64,000 nt of DNA from the NCBI RefSeq assembly GCF_000189635.1, contig NW_002476301.1:1-64000 (forward strand), in the 5' to 3' direction. Shown piece by piece: positions 48,823-60,592 of this stretch. This DNA comes from Tetrahymena thermophila SB210. Taxonomy: Eukaryota; Ciliophora; Oligohymenophorea; Hymenostomatida; Tetrahymenidae. The stretch's first letter is position 1, and each line of letters begins with the position of its first letter. A program made the position numbers and the translations under genes. Below the pieces are notes generated by a model. The model saw nothing but the letters and a program-made list of their open reading frames with translations, was not told the DNA's origin and did no database searches.

Positions 48823-51800
48823 TCACTGATTTGTTTCTTTATATGGATTTGTGTAAATATTTGATTTATTTGTAGGAGCACGAGCGATTATTGATTATTT
48901 TTTATGCAACAATTTTTCTCTAATATCTGTAATCTTTTTGTCTGGTTTTGATAAAGGAATCTTTATCGAATCTCTTTATTAAATATTTAAAAATATTAAT
49001 AATATTATTTGTAAGAAAAATAAGAATTCATTACCTATTTGGGAATGTCATTTTTTTAATTTTTTAACTAATTATTTCTTAGATCAATGTTTTTACCTAA
49101 TAAATAATTTTTATATGTAAACTTATATCCAATTTATATAACAAATATACTCTTGGGAGACGAGAAACATGGTATTTTTTTGAAATGATAGGGTCTATAT
49201 CTATTGATAATACTGGCTCACCAATAAAAGAAAACCTTTTTAAAAAATAATTGATGAGATGTTAACTTCAAAGTAAATATACAAATAATTACCAGCTTTT
49301 ACCGTACTCCCTGGGAACATAGCAAAGTCTTATGATGGAGTAAAATTCGTTTAACTTAATTTTAACAGTTAAAGGTAGCTTGTAAGAATCAGGCTTTTTA
49401 AAAATTTAAAGTTTTTATGTTATAAAAAATTAGATGATTGATTGATTACTTTTGGCCAATCTAAATGATAGGCTGTATCGATTTCAATGTACACAGTACC
49501 TTTATAGGAAAGTTCTAAATCAACTAAAAATTCATAATCTTCGCTTTTTTGTGGTGTAATTGACTTTATATCTGGTCCCTCTCCTTTAATCTAATTTTTA
49601 ACATAATATCATAATTTAAAAGATTATTATAAAAATAATCTATTACAATAAGCTTTGTAACAACCATCTCTTCTAGGGAGTCTTCTAATTTTTTATTGAG
49701 AGAAATATAAAGTTCTGTTTTAATTTTCTCCTTGAAAAAGTCTGCATCTTTCCATTACTGATAAAAAACTTTCAAGAGCTTAGTAACTATCTTAGCAGCT
49801 GATTTATTATGCTAATCTTATATACTTGCTGGGTTTAAATGATTTGATCCAGCTTCATTAACTTCATCCTCTTATTAATACTAATGTAGAAATTCACTTT
49901 ATCCCATAAATGCAATACTAGATCTATTAAAAAAGTTAGAAAAAAATGAGATTTACATATAAAATCATAAAGATATTATTACTACCTCTTCATTAAATTA
50001 TTATTATTTCTCAATGTAGAAGTTGAAGCTCTTGATTAAACAGAATCTTTATCTGAGAAATTAGCCTCCATGTTGTCATCATCTTATGACAAAATTATAT
50101 CAGAGTTATTTTCAATCAATTCAAACCTTTCTGAAAACTACACTGAAAATTAAACTAAAGCATTGATAATCTATTTTTTTAGATCTTCAACACCTTTTTC
50201 ATGCTGCTTTATGATTTTTTCAATTTCTTACTTACTACTGTAAGTTTTCTCGTAAATCTCATCAAATTTATGCTTCAAAAAGTCATACTTTTACTAAAAG
50301 TTTACTATAGAATCTCTATTTTATTGCCAATTTGCGCAAGTTTTATCTAAATTAATTTACAAATCCTATACAGTGGATATATGTTTCTTGTAATTCTTTT
50401 TTTCAATAGCCAAATCTTATAAAACTCGTTGTGTGTTAGCTTAAAACGGTTTTAAATTCTTCTCAAAATGAGTAAGCATTATCTTAAAATATCTCTTCGT
50501 ATTATCACTAATATCTATTTGCAAAAAACTGCCCATTTATTCGTATATCATGGCTTCTCCCATAAATTTAAAAGTATTTGTTTTACTGATCTTATTTTCA
50601 AACTCCTATATATATTTAGATAGAGAAGAGCAAACATCCTCTACCAAAAATGTAATTTCTTCTTGATACTTTTCAATCTCATCATACTCTTTATCATATT
50701 TATCTTAATTTTTTAAAAACTCTGTTAGCTACTAGCGGTGATCTACACATATCAATAAAGGATTTATATTAGAATTATTCAGGACACTTCTATTAGTTAA
50801 TCCTATATTTGTATTTAGTAATCCACTTTCATTTTATTAAGAAATGTTGTTTGTTCCCTTTGCATTAGTTTAATTTACTATCTTATTTTTCTTATGCGAA
50901 AAAGACCCATCGACCGAAGAGTAAATGGATTGATCATTTTCAAAGCTCTAGGCATCAAAATCTATTACAGGTACTGTAGTAGATTACTTTAAATTTGTGA
51001 TAAGAAGGCTTTTTAAATTCTTTTACACATCCTTTGTAATATCAAAGAACCCACTAATAATACTTTTCATACTGGTTTTGAAAAGAGTTTAAAATCTCCT
51101 ATTATAAATAAATTACAAAATTTTTTTTAAAATTATTTTTAATTTAGAATGAATTAATTGTTTTACTTTTCCCATTCTTTTTTATGAGAATTAATTTTAG
51201 AATTAACTTTATTTGCATCTTATCTTGCCTTGTGCAAAGCTTCGTAGCTTGCATATACTTTAATTTTGCTATTATTTTTATCATATAGTAATAATTCTAT
51301 TTCACCTTTTAGTTCTACTCTTTTACGTGCTAATTCTTTGTTTTGGCTTGATTGCTAGTTCTAAATATTTATTTATTAATTAAAAAAAGTAAACTCTTGC
51401 ATTGAAAGTAATGAATTAATTTTTTTACTTCGTATGTTTCAGCCATATTTTTGATTTTCTTGCTGATCTCATTATAAACTAGTTCTTATTATTTAGCCTC
51501 TTCTAATTTCTTTTGTATATGAGCTTAAGCTTCTTTTTTCATAAGTTTCAGTTTTTTATACTATTCTTCATACTCCTCAATTAGCACCTAGAGAAAGAAA
51601 AAAATGGTTATTCTACTTTCTTCTACAAAAATTTTGTTTATAATAAAAGTGTAATATATTTAAATAAATGGTTTTGGTTACTTTAGTTAAATCAAATATG
51701 CCAAATTGTATATATTAGACTAGCTGATCATGTACTTTGCTCATTTCTAAAAAGATATTTTTTAAGTAAATCCAATTAGGCAGTATAATTAACTGAGAAT

Positions 51801-52584
51801 CTGATTAGCGAGAAATAGACTCACTCATAGCTAAAATTGTATTAAATTCCTCTCTATATATAGAATCAACATCACAAAGTCTGTACGAATGATGGTACCT
51901 CTCATCACGTCTAACAACTACATCAAACATGCAAGTTTTTAAAAATCTTGGCTTACCAATAGTCCTTAAATCCTTAGCAAAATTTTTTTCTAAGCTAATG
52001 AAAACTTCTAAGAACTTACCAAACGTATTTACTTTATTTAAAAACTCTTTTTTTTTTACTTTTTCAAAAGCTAATGTTTCAATTTCTTCCAAAGTATGCT
52101 TTTTTTTCTCTTAAATGTTATCTTTCTTTTCTGATCCATCATTCTGCATTTCTCCAGTTTCTTTCTTTTGAATGCTTGTTTCAGTTAAAACGTTTTATCG
52201 TTGAATAGCTAAGCTACTTTAACCATATCCACCCTATTAAGGGCTTTAACTATTTTCCTCTGTAATGATGGTGTTCGCTTTTCTTATACCATTTTGCTGT
52301 TGGAAGCTGGTATATGTTTCATCTTTTTTATAAACCTTTTGCATTAGCTTTTTTTCATGCGAGTACTAATTTATTTTATAATTAACATTAATGTAGTTAA
52401 TTGCTTTAACATCTTTAATTATTTTTTCATCAAGCGATTAGCATACATACTATCAGTATGTGCTTTAATCAATTTAAAATGCCAAATTTAATTTAATTAC
52501 CTAATTGATAAAAAACTCCTTTTTTTTATTCTTTTCCTTAATATCTTCTAACTGTTCTTCTCCAAATAGCTTATCTATATCCAT
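48823..52584 (-). CDS. F-BAR-like coiled-coil protein with C-terminal SMP lipid-transfer domain
   Basis: Ten exons: 52584-52501, 52449-51682, 51587-51429, 51360-51167, 51098-49986, 49923-49647, 49590-49450, 49393-49293, 49235-49035 and 48973-48823; 1,062 aa. All introns are GT-AG, 51-94 bases, with matching phases. Residues 150-400 start with an FCH-like segment (NTFGKFLEVFISLEKNFAKD) and continue as long helices (EEYEEQYKKLKLMKKEAQ), as in F-BAR membrane-bending modules. More helices run to about 770. From about 810 an SMP domain reads KLEDSLEEMVV, IKGEGPDIKSI, then YEFLVDLELSYKGTVYIEI, then GEPVLSIDIDP, and ends KKMTFPNRDSIKIPLSKP. SMP domains carry lipids at membrane contact sites. No transmembrane helix or C2 domain is visible, so membrane targeting may rest on the F-BAR-like part. 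Start choice is uncertain. Confidence 0.78.
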
Positions 52585-53174
52585 TGAAACTATAGATAAT
52601 ATTTAAAAATAAAATAATGAGTTTAATTACCTTCAAATCTACTTCATATTATATTAAATATCATTAAAATGCGACTTTATACTTATATTAAGGCTAATCT
52701 TTGACTAACTCTAGCTCTTCTAAACTCTCCATTTGATATACCAAAAGACTAACCCAATTTCAATTATTATGCATAATACGAACCCAACTATAACTCCTTA
52801 AGTAAAACTTAAATCTAAAGACTATATGTATTTGTAAATCCAATATAATACTATGAAGGATAAAGCTCCAACACCTATTTTTATCTACTAATCTTGCATA
52901 AAGACTTGCTTAAGGGAGATTCTTATAATCTATATTTATTAAAGCTTTCTATCCTATTTAAAACAATAATATTATATTTAATACAATTAATTAATTCTTA
53001 TTTTAAAGCAATTTAATATTATAATATATAGTTAAATTAAATGATATTTATTTGAAAACTAATAAATATCTTCATTTAAATAGCAAATTATTATTTAAAA
53101 CTTAATTCTAGCAATCTTTCAATCTACCATTCTCTCTGTTAGTTGCTGACTTAGTTAATTATTTACTTGGTTTG

Positions 53175-53212
53175 TCAGTGAGCGAGTCAGTCAATCAGTG
53201 AGCGAGTCAGTC
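53175..53212. repeat. Two 18-bp direct repeats, period 20
   Basis: TCAGTGAGCGAGTCAGTC occurs exactly at 53175-53192 and 53195-53212, joined by AA, and is followed by looser GTCT/ATCT and CAGCCAGTCAAT units to about 53230. Related GTCA/ACTC tetranucleotide runs occur near other 3' ends in the window. Confidence 0.85.
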
Positions 53213-54235
53213 TATCTATCAGCCAGTCAATATTATTTATAATATTTAAATTTATTAAGAAAATTGTTTATGTTTTTTTATAAATATGTAGATTTTTACA
53301 AATTACAATATAGTAAAAAAAATATTTATTATTTAATTAAAAATGTATCAGCTTGAAAAAAATAATTAAAATAAAATTTTAAATTAATAAATTTTATTAT
53401 TATAACAATCAATTAAATATAAATAAAAAGAATATATAAGTAGATTATTTTATCTATCTTTATAAAAATCTTTAATAAAATTACTTGATAAAAAATACTA
53501 TCTAAAATGATATCAATAACATCTGCTTTAATAGATAAATATATAGAAATAACACATTAAAATCATAGCATTTTAAAAATATTCAGCAAATATTTTTATC
53601 TGTCAGTAAATTCAATCATAAATTACCAGTATAAGAAAATTATAAATGTTTACAGGGACTAAAATAGTGGATATATGTCTATAAAAAATTCGAATTATTA
53701 GCAGAAAGAACTAAATACCATAATTATACATGCTGTTAGATAAAGTTTCTGATTGCCTCCAAAATTTTGCTTTGATAAAGTTTAATTAAATTATAATTTA
53801 TTTAGTAGAAATAAATTACATTAATTAAGAAACCAAAAGCTAAATTAAATGTATTGACTAGAAATTCTGAACCCCAAACATATTTATCAATCTAAATAGA
53901 AGAATATGTAAAGTACCCATCTTTTGACACTAAAAAAAATTGATCGTTTAAGACCATATTATCATATACATTTTATAAGCAGACTAAACTAACTATTATA
54001 TATGCATTTATAAAATTGATTTTAATAATCAAAATAAATTAATTTACTTAAGTAAGCTAAAGTCCAAACCCAAACAAGCTTACTAAAAAATAAATAACTA
54101 ATCTAATTTTAAAGAGCACAATAAATTGATTTTAGATTTAGTGAACTAAACTAAATGATCAGATATTATTTAGTTATTTTTAATATTATAGAGTAAACTT
54201 TAATCTAAACAGAAAATGGACCTCCTTTTAAAGTG

Positions 54236-54454
54236 TCATTTATAATTAGAATCTATCATATTTAAAATTATATTTTTTTTTTCTAATGTCTTAAATTTAG
54301 TTACTGAGTTCAGCTGAATGTTTAATAAAGAGAGAATTGCTAATATTCCAAAACATTTATTATTAGGCAGTTTCTTTATTGAACTAAACATTAAAATGCA
54401 ATCTACTAATATATTAGTACCACGAGCTATCGTAGAAAATACAGGTGCAGACAT
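54236..54454 (-). pseudogene. 72-codon open frame, possible gene remnant
   Basis: ATG 54454 to TGA 54238-54236. The start, MSAPVFSTIARGTNILVD, resembles the first strand of longin domains (SNAREs of the VAMP7/Sec22 type begin with a similar S-x-I-A-R-G-T motif). The rest does not continue as longin and no SNARE helix follows downstream. It contains no TAA or TAG codon, unusual here. It could be the first exon of a gene I failed to extend, a remnant, or chance. Confidence 0.3.
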
Positions 54455-54965
54455 CTAAATATATGTTTTAAATATTTTTTTTTTCTTTATTTAAGTTCTA
54501 GTTGATATAGATTTATGCTGTATTTATTTAATAATTAATAAATTGATAAAATATAAATCTTCTAATTAATCAAATCAATACAGTATTTTTTTTGTAGATT
54601 CAACTAGGCCTAAAAAATATATTTTGTTGTAAAAATAATTCAAAATTATTTATGAGTAAATAGAATTTCAAATTCATTTTATACTGTTTTTACCTTTTAA
54701 CTTACTTTAAAGTTATTAAAATATTATTTGATTTCTTTTAATTATTAATAAAGATTTAATTTCCTAAGTTAGTTAATTAATCCACAATTAAAAAAATATA
54801 TTTATTAAAGTATTATCAAATTTTTTAGGTTATTCTTACATTTTTACAAATAAAAAACGAAGTTTGTTACGTGTATATTTATTTACTTATTTATCAAATG
54901 GTTTTCTATACAAATATAAAACAAAAATAAATTGGAGGTTATTTTTCACTTTATTTGTCTGTCTA

Positions 54966-57900
54966 TCATTTTTTTATTATACTCTAAGAATTTGTTCTTA
55001 TCTTAAAATTAGTTTATGTTTTTGAGATAGCAAGAAATTAATTTGCTATTGAGCTATTATTTTTTATATGGTTTGATACTTCTTGATTATAAGGATTAAA
55101 GCTATTAGACTTAGAATGTCTAACATATTCATTAGTTTTTTTATTTTATTATTAAAGAGGAGAAAGAAAATTTTAAGAAGCATTTTAAAATTAATTTGAT
55201 CTGTCAGTTTAATAAAGTGCTTTGCTATTATTAGATATAAGAGAATTGTTAGTGTTTAAATTTATTAGTGGAGAATGGACAGATATAGCTCTTAAAGAAG
55301 GACTTAACATAGACTTAGGTTCTAATTTTTACTGTATATCAAAAGTATTTTATTGGTTTTTTATCTTTTGCTTAATTTTATCTTCTTTATTTGCAAATAT
55401 AGAAGATCCTTTTGGAGAAGTAGTCTTAGAAATAACTGAACCAAGCTCCTAAGATTTAAAACTTTTAGGAAAAAATATTTTCTTAGTATAGAATATGTAT
55501 GTACTTATGAAAATTTACGTATCTTTCATATGGAATTATTTTTTTATTGTGTGCCATATGTCTAAGCTTTCAACCTATGTCCTTATGTTCTTAAGTTCTT
55601 ATTATCTTTCCTAGGTATTAAGAGTAGAATATAAAAAAAATCGTAGATAAATCTTAATATTTTACATTAAAATTTTCTTCCAGCATAATGCAAAACTATT
55701 TAATAGAGTAGTATATACCATCTATTTACAATTTTTTATTAAAGACTCCGTTACAGCAGATGCTTTCTAAAACAATATTCATATAATTAAGCACATTAAA
55801 TTGAAATATAATATTATAATAAATTTATGATGTTCCAAATTTAAAAAGCTCATTTATTATTTTTATAAACAGAGTCTAATATAAATTATTAGTAGGATAC
55901 TCAAAAAACATAAGAACAAGAGCATGTAAGCAAGGTATAGGAATTTATTTTATAAGTTTCTTCTTATTTTCTGGATCGGTTTAGACTTGCAGACAAAGCA
56001 AAAATAATTTTACAATTTGATAAGTAGTAGAAGACATCTTTTTTTCGATCTAAAAAAATATTTTTTTCAATATAATTAAATAGTATAAATTAATAAATAA
56101 TTTAGTATAAATTTAAGTCAATTTAATTAAAATCAAAAAATTCAAAAGTTCAAAAATGGTTAAAAATTTATGAAATAAAAGTAATTTTTATAGGTCTTAA
56201 TTAATGAGAATTTAGAGTATATTTTAATGATTTACCTGTATTGATTGGATTCTGATTGGTTATTGATTTTTTTCTTTAGAAATAGTGAAATTTAAGATTA
56301 TTTATTTTAACAGTAAATTCCAGTTCTCATTAATAATTTCGATTAAAAATGGTATAAAATCCTTTAATTAAGTTGAATGATCCCTATAAAAAATTTAAAT
56401 CTTAAATTGATGATTTGCATACAATAAGTTACATCAGCGATTATATAATGCGATTAGCTAGTTACCCAGCTAATATCGAGCTGTTAGCATCTGCTACAGA
56501 ATAAAGCTTTAATTTCAAAAGGAAATGCTTTAATATCAAATCAAAGTTATATAATTTATCTCCTAACAAACTTTTCAAATGTCGTATAGGAGTATCGAAA
56601 GTAAATAGCCTAAATGATTTATATAATTATGGGTGATCCATCTAATTAAATATTTCTTCGAAAATTGCTTATATTCCAGTAATACAGTTATATGAAAATT
56701 CTTCATTTTAGATTAAATTTTCAATATTAAAGGTCTTGCTCTTAGAAAGAATATCCAACGGAGTTTATTCGAGCTTTTATTAATAAAGCCATTTAAATAA
56801 ATCTTTTATTACTCTATTAAATTTTAGAATATTTATTTATTTTTACGTTTTAGATATTCTATGGGTACAAAAAATTGAGTTTATCTTCAACTTACACGAC
56901 ATCTTTATTGTATGCTTATAATAATTAATATCAAAAAATATAAAATTTAGATATTATAAACAAAATCTACATACATAATTCAGAAATGTTAAACAGTCTT
57001 GCTAAAGTTTTCTGATTCAAATCATTTTTTTTTTAAATTCCAAACTATTTAAAAATAAATAAATAAATATAAATGAATTGTAGATTAATGAGTAAGTTAA
57101 TAAATAAAAAATAAAATTAATTCATTAATAAATAAATAAATTTTACGTTTGTTGGAGTTTTTGTTGAATCTTTTACTGCATCTTTAAAAAAATTTTAGCC
57201 TGTGCTTGCTAAAGAAGAAGTTGGTGAAAACACTATAAAATTAGGTAGCTTTAGAGGTGGCTAAATAATTCCATTTTTCTTTTTATTATCTTAATTAGAA
57301 TTTGTGGATTAACTTTATTATAAAGCAGCATTAAAGGCTGTAAGTCTTCTTTGCTCAGGTCTAACTAATGAAGACGATTTTGAATATTAAGGGGTGAATA
57401 CTCCCTGCTAAGAATTTAATTCCGAATTTAGTTTTTTAGATAATGTTTAAGGCAAAGATCTTTACAAATCTAACTTTTGTTAATTTATATCACTAAAAAC
57501 ATCAAAAGCAGAATTTTTTCCTTTTGCAAATGCTTATTAGCTTGCTTTGTTTGTATCTTCAGACTATTTATTTAATTTTTAAAATAATTATTTTATTTAA
57601 CCTATCAAATTATGCTTGCTTACTTAATTTTTCATTTGCTATAAAACAATTTTGTTTAACGGAGTTTACTCATGGAATGTATCATCCTCTATTTTAGACT
57701 CATCTTCTTTGATCATTTCTATAAGTGTGTTACTTTCCAATGACATAGATGAATGCTAGTTTATTTATGTCATAGACACTTTTGATGTAGGCTTATGCTA
57801 ATCACTAGGGAGATCTGAAGTTAAACTATTAATAGCTCCCAAGTTTTAAAGCATTTTTATTTTAGTAATAACTGTTTATTTACTCTTAAAATTTGTAAGA

Positions 57901-60592
57901 GACTTTCTTACAACTAAAAAATCTTTCAATCCATCTATGTCGCACTTAATATTTTTGCATAAATTTCAATTTTGAATTATAGAAGTTAATTAATTACTTA
58001 TAGTTCAAACGTGTGCTCTTATAAATTCGTATAATTCGTAAACATGTAGTCTCTAGAAAGCATATCATTTGATTGAAATTATTTCTTAATAGGTGCTTTT
58101 TATGCCAACTTTCTTAAACCAGGTAATTTATATGATTAAAAGGCCTAAAAAATTAATTTTTATCACCATATATTAATTTATACATAAATGAATTTAGTAA
58201 ATAAATTTTACCTTTTATTAAAAATATTCTCCCATCTTATTAAAAAGCATGATTTAGCACAGTTCAAAGTAGAATTATGTCTCTGTTAAGTAAAACCAAA
58301 GCTATTTATTTATTTAATTTTTAAAATCAGTTTAATAAAAAAATGAATAAAAATAACTTTTTCGTTCATTTCTTTGGAGATGAAAGGATATTATCCTTAT
58401 TAGAGTATAAGATTGAGTAAGAAGTTAACAACATGGCTTTGCTCCATCATTTATAGTACTTTAAATAAAATATTATATTCTATCAAATAGTAAAATACAA
58501 GTTCTGGCTCTTTTCCAATTAAGTATTCTATATTTATTGCAATATGGTTCATATTCATGCATGGAGTGTCGCGTTTAAAACATTCATATAAATTGTTGAC
58601 TTAGAAGAAATATTAATAAATATAACATTAATAATAAATCAAAAATTACAAAAAATGTCAATGTATAAGTTATTGATCCTAATTAAGGGTCTGTAGTTTT
58701 TTGGATCAGTAAGCATAATAGCTGTCCTATATGAACGCAAATAATAAATTGCTTATTTTCTTAATTAAGGATTATTCAATTCTTCATGATTTAAATCATC
58801 ATTTGAATAATTATTAGAAAACACATCTTATATTCTTTTCAAAGAAGGTTAGCTATATTCATCATTATTACCTTCAGATTGCATTTCTTCTGTAACCTTG
58901 GTCCCTTCTTTTGTTCTCTTCTTTTTTTGAAGCTCATTTAAATCGTTTTGTGAAGCTTTTCTGTAAAAGTCAGCCCTAAAAGTTGTTGGCTTGGGATAAA
59001 AATGGTTTTTTTAAATGATATTCTAATATCTCTAAGTCCACTATTTATTTTTTATCATTTATTTAACAACAACTTCTTATCTAGTTTAATAAAAAATAAA
59101 TTATTTACTATCCTAGAGCAAGTGTACAAAGTAGGGTTGATGATAAAAGAAAGTAAAATTTCTAAGTTAGAATCTATCTTAAAAAAATCGATGCTTAATC
59201 TTGATTCAGTTTCTCTTTTAATTTTTGATAACTAAGCTACATCATCACTAGACAACCAATCTTCCAATAGATCTACTGCATCTTTTTCATCTTATTTTTT
59301 GTCTGATTCTCCTGTTTAAGAATTTAATGATAAATTTTTGTCGTTCTCATGCCCTTCTTACTCATCCTATTTAACGATTTAACTTTAAACTTTGGAATTA
59401 ATCAGAATACTTTTACCTCTTTTTCTAGGTCATCATTAAAATAATCATCATTTTGTTAAAGAACTTTAAATTTCTTGCTCTTCAATAATAAAACTATTAT
59501 TTACAATCAATAAAAAACTAGATTAGCCTAAGTAATAATTAAAAATAAATAAACAAATCACTCTCTTCTACTTCTTGCATGATTGTATGATTCTTTTTTA
59601 AGCAAATCCATTAATTTTTAAAATAATACAAATCTTTGCAAGCTTCTGATATCAAGTCATCATAATCAGTATTGTCCAAAAATTATTTATAAAACTCACA
59701 AACTAAGTTTGCATATTTTTCTTAATCATCGTTTCTTTACTGGTTAATTAGTTAGTTATTTATTATAAAAGAAAAGTTAAAATCAATCAGAGAAAGATGA
59801 GTAATAAAATACTAATTTACCATAATAACTTAAATTATTTTTTTCACATAAATTAAAACATATTTTTTTATGATTTTAATGTGATTTTGTATATATTTAG
59901 GTAAATTAAACTTAGAGAACATATTTAATCTTTGTCTTTTCTTTTGTGCATCTTAAGAAGATAAAAAATCATCTTGTATTATTCCACTTTCTATATTTTA
60001 TTATGATCTTAAAAAAACCAAATGTTAATAATTTTTTAGTGTAAGTCGAGGTTAATCAAATTTTACTCTTGATTTTAATAGTTATGATAAGAAGTTATAG
60101 CTGTTTTATCATTATTTTAATTTATTGCTTCTCTTATTTCACTTATGTAACGCGTAGATGCAAACAATTGATCAATAAATTTAGGTTGGTTTCCAAACTT
60201 TTCAATGAAAGTGTCTATGATTAGTTTTATCTTTAATAAATTTTCTATTATGCTCCATTATAATTAAAAATATATTTAAATCTATTACTACTGGCTCAAA
60301 TAGCGGAATGTTTAAAAACAAGTATTTTAAAATGTCTCTTTGCAAAAGGAGAAGATGGTTTTATTTAGGGAAAGGAAGAATATCTGTTATTTTTTTTAAT
60401 CCTTTTGAGACAAGCTGCATTCGCTTAGCCTCATCTTCTTGCAAAATCTAACAATAAATTTGAGAATATTATGTAGAAATCAAAATTTATAAAAAAACAA
60501 TTAAATTTAAATAATCTTTCATTCAAAAAAAAGATTAATGATTTCAAAAGTATTACCGCTTCTTCAAATGCCTCCAACAATGGATAATCCAT
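54966..60592 (-). CDS. SAPS-domain protein, PP6 phosphatase regulatory subunit homologue (18 exons)
   Basis: Exons: 60592-60557, 60447-60289, 60230-60067, 59986-59821, 59739-59562, 59493-59417, 59366-59109, 59040-58650, 58599-58358, 58301-58212, 58144-57998, 57944-57147, 57044-56971, 56884-56847, 56802-56433, 56383-56236, 56049-55666 and 55610-54966; 1,454 aa, TGA at 54968. Helical-repeat segments fall in SAPS order: LLEDWLSSDDVAQL near 305; PELVFYYLIEYN then VVNFLLNLI near 520; FSYNCITGIQAIFEEI near 985; STQLKDFIPFLIEII near 1065; and the hallmark FFEYPTNNLYQ near 1160 (animal SAPS: FFKYTWNNFLH). Long Gln/Ser-rich inserts interrupt the domain, notably about residues 635-890. SAPS proteins bind the PP2A/PP4/PP6-class catalytic subunit and select substrates. 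Exons 13-14 are the least certain. The tail is Ser/Asn-rich. Confidence 0.7.

Larger units (their letters stand above)
52585..54965. other. Intergenic region between tandem minus-strand genes
   Basis: 2.4 kb, mostly AT-rich. Items inside: a 24-codon frame at 52661-52732 (MESLEELELVKDQPQYKYK) that looks like a coding start but reaches TGA; it is followed 33 bases on by a GTAATT donor, so it may be a misread first exon of the SMP gene. There is a GTCA/GAGC repeat at 53175-53212. A short minus-strand stretch, about 53970-53822 (YDNMVLNDQFFLVSKDGYF), has coding character. A 72-codon frame at 54236-54454 is listed separately. Confidence 0.45.

Noticed and set aside
55222-55452. Plus-strand frame with LFANIEDPFGE, reminiscent of bestrophins
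   Set aside because: The minus strand here reads as the Ser/Asn-rich tail of the SAPS gene, in frame with its conserved exon; the plus frame is its complement.
56327-56329. TGA taken as the end of a shorter gene
   Set aside because: A 49-base intron (56384-56432) moves to the frame carrying STQLKDFIPFL, which continues into the FFEYPTNN exon; the TGA is in the unused frame.
57130-57975. Long plus-strand frame of about 270 codons
   Set aside because: Complement of exon 12 of the SAPS gene, whose minus-strand reading is typical ciliate low complexity and links to flanking exons.
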